A stretch of DNA of 64,000 bases from Cryobacterium luteum (GTDB lineage: Bacteria; Actinomycetota; Actinomycetes; Actinomycetales; Microbacteriaceae). Position 1 is the first letter of the stretch, and the number at the start of each line of letters is the position of its first letter. The stretch spans positions 207,400 to 271,399 of the forward strand of contig NZ_FOCN01000004.1 in NCBI RefSeq assembly GCF_900110125.1. Reading direction: 5' to 3'. The notes beneath the pieces were generated by a model. That model was not told the DNA's origin. It did no database searches and saw nothing but the letters and a program-made list of their open reading frames with translations. A program made the position numbers and the translations under genes. Positions 56,265 to 64,000 of this stretch are shown piece by piece.

Positions 56265-56270
56265 TAGAAT
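56265..56270 (+). promoter_or_regulatory. Putative -10 box of gltX
   Basis: TAGAAT ends 8 nt before the gltX ATG and no ribosome site is present, so a leaderless transcript is likely. Confidence 0.45.
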
Positions 56271-56278
56271 CGTGAGTA

Positions 56279-57802
56279 ATGTCTGATACCACTGCACACC
56301 CGTTTTCCACCGCCACCGGATCCGACGTTCGCGTGCGGTTCTGCCCCTCGCCGACCGGAACCCCCCACGTGGGCCTCGTTCGTACCGCCATGTTCAACTG
56401 GGCCTACGCCCGGCACACCGGTGGCAAGATGATCTTTCGCATCGAAGATACCGACGCCGCCCGCGACAGCGAAGAGAGCTTTCTGCAGCTCGTCGAGGCA
56501 ATGCGCTGGCTGAAACTGGACTGGGACGAGGGCGTCGACGTCGGTGGACCCCAGGCGCCATACCGCCAGAGCGAGCGCTACGACATCTACCGCGGTGTCA
56601 TCGACCAGCTCAAGGCCAGCGGCCACATCTACGAGAGCTTCGTCACCGGCGAAGAGATCGAGACCCGCAACCGCGACCTCGGCCGCGACCCCAAAATGGG
56701 CTACGACAACTTCGAACGCGACCTCACCGACGAGCAGAAGGCCGCCTACCGCGCGGAGGGCCGGTCCCCGGCGCTCCGCCTGCGGGTACCGGACACCGAG
56801 CTCTCCTTCGTCGACCTCGTGCGCGGCGAGATCACCTTTCCGGCCGGCTCGTTCAGTGACTTTGTGGTGGTGCGCCCGAACGGGCATCCGCTCTACCCGT
56901 TCGTCAACCCCGTCGACGATGCGCTCATGGGCGTCACCCACGTGCTGCGCGGCGAGGATCTGCTCTCGTCGACCCCGCGCCAGATCGCGCTGTACCACGC
57001 GCTCATCGACATTGGCGTGACCACCTTCGTGCCCCGCTTCGGCCACCTGCCCTACGTGATGGGTGACAAGAACAAGAAGCTCAGCAAGCGCGACGCCGAG
57101 GCGAACCTGTTTCTGCACCGCGACCACGGATTCATCCCCGAGGGCCTGCTCAACTACCTCGCCCTGCTCGGCTGGTCGCTCACCCACGACCGCGACGTGT
57201 TCTCGATCGACGAGTTCACGGCCGCGTTCGACGTCGTGAACGTCAACCCGAACCCGGCCCGCTTCGACCTCAAGAAGGCCGAATCGATCAACGGCGACCA
57301 CATTCGTCAGCTCGACGCAGCCGACTTCGCCGCTCGCCTGATTCCCTACCTGGTGTCGGCCGGCGTGCTCGGCGAGACGCCGACCGACGCAGACCTGGCG
57401 CTGCTCGCTCAGGGCGCACCGCTCATCCAGGAGCGCATCGCCCTGCTCGGCGAAGCACCCGCCATGCTCGGTTTTCTCTTCGTGACCGGCGCTGACCTCA
57501 CTCTCGAAGCGGATGCCCTCGCCTCGCTCCCGCAGAACGCCGCCGACATTCTCGGCGCCTCGCGCACCGCACTCGAACATATTCCGTCAGTGGAATGGAA
57601 CACCGATCGGGTGCACGCGCTGCTCGCCGACACGCTCATCGAGGGACTGGGGCTGAAGCCACGCGTCGCTTTCGGACCGTTGCGCGTCGCGCTGTCGGGC
57701 CGCAAGATCTCACCGCCGCTATTTGAGTCCATGGAGATTTTGGGACAGGCCGAGACCCTGGATCGCCTCGATCGGGCCCTCGCGGTCGTAGCGGCCGCGT
57801 GA
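56279..57802 (+). CDS. gltX: Glutamyl-tRNA synthetase
   Basis: A 507-aa class I aminoacyl-tRNA synthetase. The HIGH-type motif is [25 protein letters not shown] and the KMSKS-type motif is [13 protein letters not shown]; an anticodon-binding helical domain follows. In bacteria lacking GlnRS this enzyme also charges tRNA-Gln with glutamate for GatCAB, and a tRNA-Gln gene lies directly downstream. The ATG has a -10 box 8 nt upstream. Confidence 0.97.
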   Translation: MSDTTAHPFSTATGSDVRVRFCPSPTGTPHVGLVRTAMFNWAYARHTGGKMIFRIEDTDAARDSEESFLQLVEAMRWLKLDWDEGVDVGGPQAPYRQSERYDIYRGVIDQLKASGHIYESFVTGEEIETRNRDLGRDPKMGYDNFERDLTDEQKAAYRAEGRSPALRLRVPDTELSFVDLVRGEITFPAGSFSDFVVVRPNGHPLYPFVNPVDDALMGVTHVLRGEDLLSSTPRQIALYHALIDIGVTTFVPRFGHLPYVMGDKNKKLSKRDAEANLFLHRDHGFIPEGLLNYLALLGWSLTHDRDVFSIDEFTAAFDVVNVNPNPARFDLKKAESINGDHIRQLDAADFAARLIPYLVSAGVLGETPTDADLALLAQGAPLIQERIALLGEAPAMLGFLFVTGADLTLEADALASLPQNAADILGASRTALEHIPSVEWNTDRVHALLADTLIEGLGLKPRVAFGPLRVALSGRKISPPLFESMEILGQAETLDRLDRALAVVAAA

Positions 57803-57808
57803 TCGCGG

Positions 57809-57861
57809 GGCCGGAGGGGCTTCGACTCGCCGGGGGACACCTCGGTTTGGCCTCTCCGGCC
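57809..57861 (+). terminator. Hairpin between gltX and tRNA-Gln
   Basis: GGCCGGAGGGGC (57809-57820) pairs with GCCTCTCCGGCC (57850-57861) with one G-T pair and a 29-nt loop. No U tract follows, so termination is uncertain. Confidence 0.4.
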
Positions 57862-57906
57862 CGAGTGGGCTAGGCTACTACTCGGCCCGATCTTCGGATT
57901 AGGCAT

Positions 57907-57978
57907 TGGGGTATGGTGTAATTGGCAACACGGATGATTCTGGTTCATTTGTTCTTGGTTCGAGTCCAGGTACCCCAG
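57907..57978 (+). tRNA. tRNA-Gln (anticodon CTG)
   Basis: The acceptor is TGGGGTA/TACCCCA, D arm GTGT/ACAC, anticodon stem GATGA/TCATT with loop TTCTGGT (anticodon CTG), T arm CTTGG/CCAGG with loop TTCGAGT, and discriminator G. CCA is not encoded (GCAC follows). The 3' half is a typical tyrosine-integrase target, and an integrase gene lies 383 bp downstream. Confidence 0.97.
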
Positions 57979-58053
57979 CACTAAAAGGCGCAGGATTCCG
58001 CGGCGAAATCACTTATCGCCCACCCTGTCGAGTAGGCCCAAACGGGCCAAATT

Positions 58054-58074
58054 ACCACAAACTACACCACAAAC
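58054..58074. repeat. Direct repeats ACCACAAAC upstream of the excisionase gene
   Basis: ACCACAAAC occurs at 58054-58062 and 58066-58074, a 12-bp period, between the tRNA and the excisionase-like gene. The position fits arm-type binding sites for integrase or excisionase. Confidence 0.45.
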
Positions 58075-58173
58075 CCTATCGGGGATTGTTTGGTCGTCGT
58101 TGTGCCCGGCCCCTTACGGGGCTGTCCCGGCCTGATCGGTCTGCTCACGGCTCCCGTGGTGCACCTGTTGTGT

Positions 58174-58368
58174 ATGGACGCGACGACGCAAATCACCCCC
58201 ACGTTTCTCACCCAGCGGGAACTCGCTGAGCTGCTCCGAATGCCGGAGCGCACGCTCGAGGACTGGCGCCTGACGCAGACTGGGCCGCCCTATATAAAGC
58301 TCGGCCGGCTCGTGCGATACGACGTGCGTGACGTGCTCACCTGGGTTCACGAGCACCGGCATGGCTAG
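58174..58368 (+). CDS. Excisionase-like helix-turn-helix protein
   Basis: A 64-aa MerR/AlpA-type winged helix protein (FLTQRELAELLRMPERTLEDWRLTQTGPPYIKLGRLVRYDVRDVLTWV), the standard fold of small excisionases. ATG 58174 gives the usual family length; upstream codons are non-coding in character. It overlaps the integrase start by 8 bp, which points to coupled expression of the recombination genes. Confidence 0.85.
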   Translation: MDATTQITPTFLTQRELAELLRMPERTLEDWRLTQTGPPYIKLGRLVRYDVRDVLTWVHEHRHG

Positions 58369-59566
58369 GCCACAGATCGCGGCTGGCGAAGTGGGCTCAA
58401 TCGACGTGCAACAGTTGGCGAGCGGTCGATACCGCGCCCGCGGCACCAGCCGTGACGACAGTGGGACCCGGCATCGCCATGCCGTGACGGCTGATACCCG
58501 CGACGAAGCCATCGCCGAGATCCATCGACAAGCGAGGGCGATGGCCACCGGTGGCGGCGGGGCACTCTCGCCGTCGAGCACGATCGCCGATGCAGTAGAA
58601 CTCTGGCTGGCCCAGGTGCTCACCCGCGCCAAGGCTGGCAGCTTGTCGTACTCGACCTACGAATCGTATGAGACCACGGCCCGCGTGATCATCGTGCCGC
58701 GCTGCGGGGGAGTACGGCTCGAGCACCTGACCGTCGGTCGCTGCGACCGCATTCTGCAGCGGATTCTGGAGGAAGAGACGATCTCGAAAGCACGTCGTGC
58801 GCGCGCGGTGCTTAGTCTCGTGTGTGGCTACGCCGTTCGAGACGACGCTCTCATGCAGAACCCTGTGCGGGACGTACAGCGCCTGCCGATGTCACCGCGC
58901 AAGGAATCCGCCCTTACGCCCGCGCAAATCACCGCCATCCGCGGGCGCATGCAGGTGTGGCGGATTACCCGCGACGACGGCCCACGGCCCAACTATCGTG
59001 CCCTGATCGACGGAATGGACATCATGATCGGAACCTCGCTGCGCGTCGGTGAATGCATCGGTCTGCGCCGCTGTGACGTTGACATGACGACGCTGCCGCC
59101 GACCCTCATTGTGAGCGGCACGATCGTCAGCACCAAGGCGCAGGGAACGCACCGCAAGAACTCGCCCAAGCGGTCACGGCAGCGGCGCAGCATCGCGCTG
59201 CCGTCGATGGCCGCCGCGGCCGTGCGGCGCCGGCTGGCCCTTTCCGAGGCGGATCCGGAGGCGTTCCTGTTTCCCACCAAGACCGGTCGCTCGTTGAGCG
59301 TGAGCAACTACGAGCGACTGCTGCGCGCGTTCGTCGAAGATGAGCGCACACACCTTGTTGACCTGGGTGTCGACGTTGACGAGTACACGACCCACATTTA
59401 TCGGCGCACGGCCGCCACGCTGATTGAGCGGGCGGCGGGCATCACGCTGGCCTCCCGACTGCTCGGTCACGCGAACGAGCAGACCACCCGAAACAGCTAC
59501 GTGGTCACGGCCGACATGGTCGACCCGGTGACGGCGGAGATCCTCGACGCCGTCCTCGGCGGTTGA
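58361..59566 (+). CDS. Tyrosine-type site-specific integrase
   Basis: A 401-aa phage-type integrase. An N-terminal arm-binding/SAM-like core-binding region (about 60-170) precedes the catalytic domain. The catalytic residues are the arginine in GTSLRVGECIGLR, the HxxR box in HIYRRTAATLIERAAG, the histidine in LLGHANEQTT and the tyrosine in RNSYV. ATG 58361 overlaps the excisionase gene. Given the adjoining tRNA-Gln 3' end, it probably inserts the island there. Confidence 0.93.
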   Translation: MARPQIAAGEVGSIDVQQLASGRYRARGTSRDDSGTRHRHAVTADTRDEAIAEIHRQARAMATGGGGALSPSSTIADAVELWLAQVLTRAKAGSLSYSTYESYETTARVIIVPRCGGVRLEHLTVGRCDRILQRILEEETISKARRARAVLSLVCGYAVRDDALMQNPVRDVQRLPMSPRKESALTPAQITAIRGRMQVWRITRDDGPRPNYRALIDGMDIMIGTSLRVGECIGLRRCDVDMTTLPPTLIVSGTIVSTKAQGTHRKNSPKRSRQRRSIALPSMAAAAVRRRLALSEADPEAFLFPTKTGRSLSVSNYERLLRAFVEDERTHLVDLGVDVDEYTTHIYRRTAATLIERAAGITLASRLLGHANEQTTRNSYVVTADMVDPVTAEILDAVLGG

Positions 59567-59870
59567 GCACTTCAATGGTGCGGAGCGGAGAGCCCGCAGG
59601 GGCAGCTGGGCTGACCATCATCCCGTGGGAGGGCGGGTGTTCAAACCGTGTCGGTCCCAATGACGCTTCGACCGAAATGACGTTGCCTGTGGCGACGCTG
59701 GGCTTCACCTAGAGGCGGTCAGTCTTGTCGCCGTGCAGCGGTGTCGCCGACCGTCTTGGTAGGCCGACGTCGTCTGACCCTAATGTCAAACTGCCTAAAG
59801 GTTGGTCGCCGTCTGATCACCGCCGTGACACTATTTATTTAGATTGGATTTCGAAACAGGGGGATGTACG
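59567..59870. other. 304-bp non-coding stretch between integrase and cargo genes
   Basis: No gene is seen. The last 50 bp turn AT-rich (CTATTTATTTAGATTGGATTT) and probably carry the promoter of the next operon; AGGGGGA near 59859 is its ribosome site. A segment at 59623-59659 faintly resembles a tRNA 3' end but does not fold. Confidence 0.5.
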
Positions 59871-60830
59871 GTGAGCAGACGCACGCTCGGACTAGTGGCT
59901 ATTAGGTTCAAACCCGACAAGAAGAGCAAGCTCAGTGCTGTGACGGATGTGGACGGCGCTGACATGCTCCATCTTTTCCACGGACTAGTGACTAACTTGG
60001 ACGCTGACAAGCTGGTTCATCACGCCAAAGGTCGTTACACGAAGATCGAATCGATCGTTGCGTCGGGTCGGAGCGTGCTCGTTAAAACCGAGTCCGGACC
60101 GTTCGGCGAAGTTGGCCAGACTATTGACGTAAATACGCACCAAGTTTCGCACGTACGTGGGGACAATGAGTCGGCCACAACCATGACACGAACTTTTTTC
60201 ATGGTTCCGCCGGGTTCGGAAGTTGCTTTGTTCGTTGTTGAGCGTCAAGGGTCTGCAACCGGCGGAACTCAATTGATCGACCTGTTCAAGGGCGCAATGC
60301 TCTCGACCTACCCAGATCACTTCTTCCCCGACGAGACCGTCGTCGAATCGGACGCGTGGTCGGCCGCGGCCGGGCTGAAGTCCGTCACCGCAGTGAGATA
60401 CACGCTACCCTTGAATATTGCAGATGGGACCACCGCGATTCCGATCAAGGCAGGGGTGGTTCGGCAAACGTTGGAGCCTGGTCCCGGATTCAGCTTCCTC
60501 CCTCGGGCTCTCTGGGACGGAATCCGGAATCTACGCATCAAGTCCAGCGAATTTCTCGCATTCGATGGGCAAGATGCTGACGAGACCATTGTGGAACTGG
60601 TCAACGGGGACCAGACTAAGACCTACGTCCTCGGTAAGGAACGGCAGCCGTCCATTCGGGTCGTCGTCACCGATGAGGGAGAACCGTCACTGACGGACAT
60701 CGACCTCGCACGAAGAGCAGCGGATGAGGCCAAGACCTACTTCAACCGCATGGGCTTCACGTGGAGTGATCAGTGGCTGACCGGCCAATGGTCCCCAACA
60801 GCGCTGTTAGTCAGACTGGAGCCACGGTGA
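59871..60830 (+). CDS. Unrecognised protein, 319 aa (cargo gene A)
   Basis: Start GTG 59871 has AGGGGGA 7 nt upstream. The product (SRRTLGLVAIRFKPDKKSK...) is soluble, mixed alpha/beta and mildly charged, with no signal peptide, membrane helix or catalytic motif that I recognise. Segments such as TRTFFMVPPGSEVALFVVERQG look like a buried beta core. Codon use is more A/T-ending than the core genome, fitting recent transfer. Its stop overlaps the next start (GTGA), so it is translationally coupled to a four-helix membrane protein. Location next to an integrase suggests island cargo, perhaps defence, but this is inference from context. Confidence 0.75.
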   Translation: MSRRTLGLVAIRFKPDKKSKLSAVTDVDGADMLHLFHGLVTNLDADKLVHHAKGRYTKIESIVASGRSVLVKTESGPFGEVGQTIDVNTHQVSHVRGDNESATTMTRTFFMVPPGSEVALFVVERQGSATGGTQLIDLFKGAMLSTYPDHFFPDETVVESDAWSAAAGLKSVTAVRYTLPLNIADGTTAIPIKAGVVRQTLEPGPGFSFLPRALWDGIRNLRIKSSEFLAFDGQDADETIVELVNGDQTKTYVLGKERQPSIRVVVTDEGEPSLTDIDLARRAADEAKTYFNRMGFTWSDQWLTGQWSPTALLVRLEPR

Positions 60831-61342
60831 TCACAGCAATTCGCGCATCTTCACTTACACATTTCAGCACGCTCAGAAATGACCGCACCCATCGCGTTCT
60901 CTGGCCGTCTATATTGCTGTCGTATGTGCTGCCGCTTTTGATTGGCGTTGCGACGTGGCTGTACGGTCTCCGCCTCAGCGCCTTGGGGGAAATCGTCGGT
61001 GGTCTCGCACTGATGGCAGGCTTCCTCTTTGCGTTAGTGATATTTGTCTTCGAGCTTCGGCTTAGGGTTACGAACGATCCCCGCGTCCAGACTGCAATTC
61101 AGCTGCCGCGGCTGATCGATGAACTATTTGCGAATGTCACCTACTCCGTCGTTATTGCTCTGGCGGCAACCGGGTTAGCACTCATTGCGGCAACAAATGA
61201 GCCTCAGACAATGTTCGGGGTTCATTTAGGCGTTGAGCCTTGGCTGTCGGGTTGCCTGGTTGCTTTAATGGTTCATTTGTTCGCGATGATTTTGACGTGC
61301 TTGCGTCGCACTGGCGCGGCCTACCGGGAGCTGCGCTCTTAG
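60827..61342 (+). CDS. Unrecognised four-helix membrane protein, 171 aa (cargo gene B)
   Basis: GTG 60827 lies in a GTGA overlap with gene A. Four hydrophobic segments are clear: SILLSYVLPLLIGVATWLYGL, GEIVGGLALMAGFLFALVIF, NVTYSVVIALAATGLALIAA and LSGCLVALMVHLFAMILTCL. Short charged loops separate them and the tail RRTGAAYRELRS is basic. No family was recognised. The pairing of a soluble protein with a small multi-helix membrane protein resembles the plan of some two-gene anti-phage systems (for example Kiwa, in the opposite order), without demonstrated homology. Confidence 0.75.
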   Translation: MITAIRASSLTHFSTLRNDRTHRVLWPSILLSYVLPLLIGVATWLYGLRLSALGEIVGGLALMAGFLFALVIFVFELRLRVTNDPRVQTAIQLPRLIDELFANVTYSVVIALAATGLALIAATNEPQTMFGVHLGVEPWLSGCLVALMVHLFAMILTCLRRTGAAYRELRS

Positions 61343-61408
61343 TACTCGGGCTGAAAGAATAGCGGGGGTTTGCCTTGCGGTTCCTTAGGGCGAGGCCCGG
61401 CAATGTTT

Positions 61409-62498
61409 TTAGCGAAGCTGTTCCGTTACCGGGACGTTCGAAAGGCCGCTGCGGGCCTTGGACACCTTGGAGCTAATGACTGTTCCAAGCGACGGTGATT
61501 CCGACCAGACTTCAGATCCGGGGACCCCGCCGTGAACGGTGTTTTCTGCGAAGGTGTTGTCCATTCCCCAGCCATCGAGCTGCGAGTGGACTTGGAAGGC
61601 ATCCGTTTTGGTGCCCGATCCGCTGTTGCCGGTAATCGTGTACGCGTTACCCTTGACGTCGACCCAGGAGTCTCCGTAGTTGGCGCCGGAGTAGCCGGCG
61701 TTGGTGAAGAGGTTGCCGGTGATGAGGCCGCCGGTGGTGCCTTCCTTGATGTCGATTCCCTCGGTTGAGGTGTTGGAGATCTGGTTGTTGCGCACGATGA
61801 TCCGGTCGGATTGGTCCATCACCCTGGACGACCCCATGATCTTCGACCAGTTGCTCTTGGCGCTGCCGAGGTAGACGCCTTCGCCGTAGTCCGGGGTGAC
61901 GGTTCCTGTGTCGTAAATGTGAGAGTTTTCGATGATGCCGTCGCTGCTTCCGGTGCTAAAGTGCACGCCAACGGTGCCAGTCTTGCCGACGTCGACCCCG
62001 CTGATCAGCGCGTGATTCGGTCCATCGAGCACGATGCCCTTGCCCGAGTTGGTGACGGACAGGCCAAGCACTTTCCAGTGTTCGCCGGTGATGTGGAGCC
62101 CGATGCCGCGGCACCGGTGGTCAGGATCGCATCGCGCGAACCGGTCAGGGTGATGGGAGTGGATGCGGTGCCGTCCACCGCGGCTTCGAACTGGTCGCTG
62201 GTGTACACTCCGTCCGCCAGCGCGATGCTCTGACCGGGTTGGACTGCCTCCAGCCCCGCGGTCAGCTCCTCCGACGTCGTGACCGTGACGGTCGATCGGT
62301 TGAGCTCCGGGGTCACAATCGTGATCGTAGCCCGCGGCGCTTCGGGCGTCGGTTGAGCGAACAATATCGGTGCGGGACTGGTTTCAGCTGTGGCGGTCAG
62401 TACCGCCGCGGAAGCTGGAGTCAGGGGTGCAATCGCCCCAAAAGAGCGGCGGCGCCCGTGACTGCGATTACCGAAGTACAGAAGTGACGAATGGGCAA
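61409..62498 (-). pseudogene. Secreted right-handed beta-helix protein (PL6/chondroitinase-B-like), frameshifted
   Basis: A TTG at 62498 with AAGGAG 7 nt upstream opens a signal-peptide-like run (PIRHFCTSVIAVTGAAALLG). The frame shifts near the TTTTGGGG run (about 62435) into one encoding VTVTTSEELTAGLEAVQPGQSIALADG. It shifts again near 62125 into a third frame (LHITGEHWKVLGLSVTNSGKG... to the stop at 61409). The parallel beta-helix repeats and the ALADGVY/NHALISG segments fit polysaccharide lyase family 6-like or related proteins. The shifts at short G/C or T/G runs could be mutation or sequencing error. Confidence 0.65.
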
Positions 62499-62713
62499 GT
62501 TGCTGCTCCTTGAGATTGTCGGCTTCGGCGCTGAACTTCGTCGAGGCCTCACCCAGTTTCGGACTGGATGGGTTTCTCTCTAGGAGCGCAATGTGTTCCC
62601 CCGGCCGCACTGTCGTCCTAGGAACCGTTCTAGGCGAACTCCTGTGTGCTCGGCGAGCCGTGTGATGCCACGGGCGTCTCTGCCGAGCGGTACGCGAGTC
62701 ACGGGGCGGTAGA

Positions 62714-63682
62714 GTGACGTCAGCCGTTATGCCCACCGCCATACACTGGCAGGAAACGAATGGGGCGCAAGGGGGAATGATCAGCAAGTCGATTGCGCAG
62801 GCGAACAGCTGGGGCGGTTCCGGAACTCGCGATTCATGGGATGCCGCCATCTCGTTAGAAAGCGCGACATCCCTCGTGACGCCTGCATTGCTCGTCGTCC
62901 TTGTAGGGCTCGCGCTCGCCGCTGCTTGGGGGCTATTGGTGCTCAGTCGACGCCGGTTTGTCAGCAGCGCGAGTCAAGCGTTGGCACAGCTCGATGACCT
63001 GAACTCAAGATGGCGGATGCAGGTCATCCCGCAAACTCCCATTCGTCTCAACTATGCGGTTTCTGTCGACTCGAAGGCCAAGTTCGATCGGCTCGATCTG
63101 GCCTCCCGTATGAGTCTGAGTATCCTCGAGTCGGAGGGGTGGCTTGAGCAGGAGATCCAACTGCGGTTAGCGACGCAGGCGCGTTTCGCAATGTATCGCT
63201 TCGATTTCGAGGCGCTTGAGTACGGGCTCCTTGGGCGGAGTAGCCATCCGCGCGTCAGTGCTGAAAAATTCGCATCGATCGAACGCAAAGAGTTTTTGCA
63301 CAGGAAGCTCGACGACCCGGTGCCAGCGGCGAATGTCAGCACGAGAATGACGTACTCGAGCCCACAGGGGCGTAACTCCTACTCGAGCCGACTCGAGTGG
63401 AACTTTGAACAACTCCGATATTCGCTCGCGGTCGCGCAGAAGGCGCGAGCGAATCAGTCGACAACTGCAGCTTTGCGTCAGCGAGAGCGGACCCTGATGA
63501 CGCCAGGACTCCGAACAAAGATCTTGCGACGGGACGGCTTCCGCTGCCGCATGTGCGGTGCGTCCGCGAATGACGGCACTACCAACCTGCATGTTGATCA
63601 CATCATCCCAGTGAGCTTGGATGGCCGGACAGTGCCGGAAAATCTCCAGACCCTCTGCCAGTCCTGCAACCTAGGAGCGTGA
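62714..63682 (+). CDS. Membrane-anchored HNH endonuclease domain protein
   Basis: A 322-aa protein with one strong helix (about 55-77, TPALLVVLVGLALAAAWGLLVLS) near the N-terminus. A 190-residue middle region of unknown type follows, and the C-terminus is an HNH nuclease (ILRRDGFRCRMCGASANDGTTNLHVDHIIPVSLDGRTVPENLQTLCQSCN) with both CxxC zinc pairs and the HVDH catalytic histidine. The start is uncertain: GTG 62714, or ATG 62732 or 62777; all keep the helix. It may cut DNA at the membrane, for example entering phage DNA. It lies in the island and is followed by a hairpin. Confidence 0.8.
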   Translation: MTSAVMPTAIHWQETNGAQGGMISKSIAQANSWGGSGTRDSWDAAISLESATSLVTPALLVVLVGLALAAAWGLLVLSRRRFVSSASQALAQLDDLNSRWRMQVIPQTPIRLNYAVSVDSKAKFDRLDLASRMSLSILESEGWLEQEIQLRLATQARFAMYRFDFEALEYGLLGRSSHPRVSAEKFASIERKEFLHRKLDDPVPAANVSTRMTYSSPQGRNSYSSRLEWNFEQLRYSLAVAQKARANQSTTAALRQRERTLMTPGLRTKILRRDGFRCRMCGASANDGTTNLHVDHIIPVSLDGRTVPENLQTLCQSCNLGA

Positions 63683-63846
63683 GTCAGTAACGCCTATTTC
63701 GGCTTGATACCGCGGAATACGGGTCCATGTCTCGGCGTGGGTTGGGTGTTGCTGGCCCGGTAGCCAATGGGGGAATTGTGGTTGTGCCGATCGAAAAGAG
63801 GGCCACGGTCGCGTTGACGGCGCAGGCGCGGTTGCTCCCGCCGCCG

Positions 63847-63871
63847 GCAGGGCGCTTCCGCCCTGCTCTTT
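63847..63871 (+). terminator. Hairpin downstream of the HNH gene
   Basis: GCAGGGCG (63847-63854) and CGCCCTGC (63859-63866) form a perfect 8-bp stem with a CTTC loop, followed by TCTTT. It may terminate plus-strand transcription or mark the end of the neighbouring insertion sequence. Confidence 0.5.
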
Positions 63872-64000
63872 AGGTTGCTGGCCGAGCTATCAGCGCGGCC
63901 GGTGCGGCCAGAAGCGCCTTAGTTTGCAAGGTGTGCAGCTTCATTAGGTTGTGGCAGGCCGCGATCAGGTCCCACTCGTGCGCTGCTTGCTCCAACCCGC
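63870..64000 (-). CDS. IS1182-type transposase, C-terminal end (cut by window edge)
   Basis: The minus strand from the edge to a TAA at 63870 encodes 43 residues, including EWDLIAACHNLMKLHT, a C-terminal pattern common to IS1182-family transposases. The rest lies beyond the window. It supports the view that this end of the window is mobile DNA. Confidence 0.7.
   Translation of the reverse strand, partial: GLEQAAHEWDLIAACHNLMKLHTLQTKALLAAPAALIARPAT

Larger units (their letters stand above)
57979..64000. mobile_element. Integrative genomic island at tRNA-Gln (left part)
   Basis: From the 3' end of tRNA-Gln onward the gene content changes to excisionase, tyrosine integrase, unrecognised genes, a pseudogene, a nuclease and a transposase end, with visibly more A/T-ending codons than the core genes. 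The left attachment site is presumably within the tRNA 3' half. The right end is outside the window, so the att core and the island length cannot be defined. Confidence 0.65.

Noticed and set aside
59623..59659. tRNA 3'-end-like segment after the integrase gene
   Set aside because: A TTCAAA-containing loop and a final CCA-like end occur, but the T stem and acceptor do not pair properly and no 5' half is present.

Overview
The window is high-GC actinobacterial DNA, most probably from a Microbacteriaceae genome of the Cryobacterium type. This is inferred from gene content, strong C/G third-position bias, many GTG/TTG starts, a DUF222-HNH gene, a fused otsA-otsB gene, and the order serA...leuB-ilvE-FAH...gltX-tRNA-Gln. 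No database search was possible, so the genus is a guess and the family a reasonable inference.

Layout. 1-3.7 kb: a CYTH protein cut by the left edge, flavohemoglobin hmp with its NO-sensing regulator nsrR and a visible NsrR operator, a TRIC/UPF0126 membrane protein, and a HisN-like phosphatase. 3.8 kb: tRNA-Lys with terminator. 4.0-10 kb: a tightly coupled four-gene catabolic operon on the minus strand (acyl-CoA ligase, GAF/PucR regulator, MHS-family carboxylate transporter, thiolase) for an unidentified carboxylic acid. 10.2-12.1 kb: a DUF222-HNH gene broken by two frameshifts. 12.1-18.1 kb: a CtpE-like P-type ATPase and a beta-phosphoglucomutase/GH65 disaccharide phosphorylase fusion. 18.5-20.5 kb: 3-hydroxyisobutyryl-CoA hydrolase plus enoyl-CoA hydratase (valine/fatty acid catabolism). 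20.5-24.4 kb: a CitA/CitB-type two-component system divergent from a C4-dicarboxylate symporter. 24.7-28 kb: proVWX glycine betaine importer. 28-31 kb: FKBP lipoprotein and the bioYMN biotin ECF importer. 31-36 kb: GH15 glucosidase/trehalase and otsAB trehalose synthesis.

36-57 kb is mostly core amino-acid metabolism: ilvD, ilvBNC, serA, leuB and ilvE, interrupted by a DUF998 protein, an Nramp-like transporter with a structured leader, small membrane proteins, a TetR-regulated DHA2 efflux pump, a TetR-regulated NADP oxidoreductase, an aminotransferase/LysR pair, and finally gltX and tRNA-Gln. The window therefore joins branched-chain amino acid synthesis with compatible-solute handling (betaine uptake, trehalose synthesis and breakdown).

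58-64 kb is an accessory island beside the 3' end of tRNA-Gln: excisionase-like HTH, tyrosine integrase, a translationally coupled pair of unrecognised genes (319-aa soluble protein plus 171-aa four-helix membrane protein), a frameshifted secreted beta-helix gene, a membrane-anchored HNH nuclease, and the end of an IS1182-type transposase running off the right edge. The coupled pair and the membrane-anchored nuclease are the best candidates for an undescribed system, possibly anti-phage defence; that role is inferred from location and architecture only.

A recurrent theme is a TANNNT-like -10 box 6-8 nt upstream of the start codon (nsrR, GH65 fusion, bioY, ilvD, 43544 gene, LysR gene, gltX and others), the arrangement expected for leaderless transcripts.
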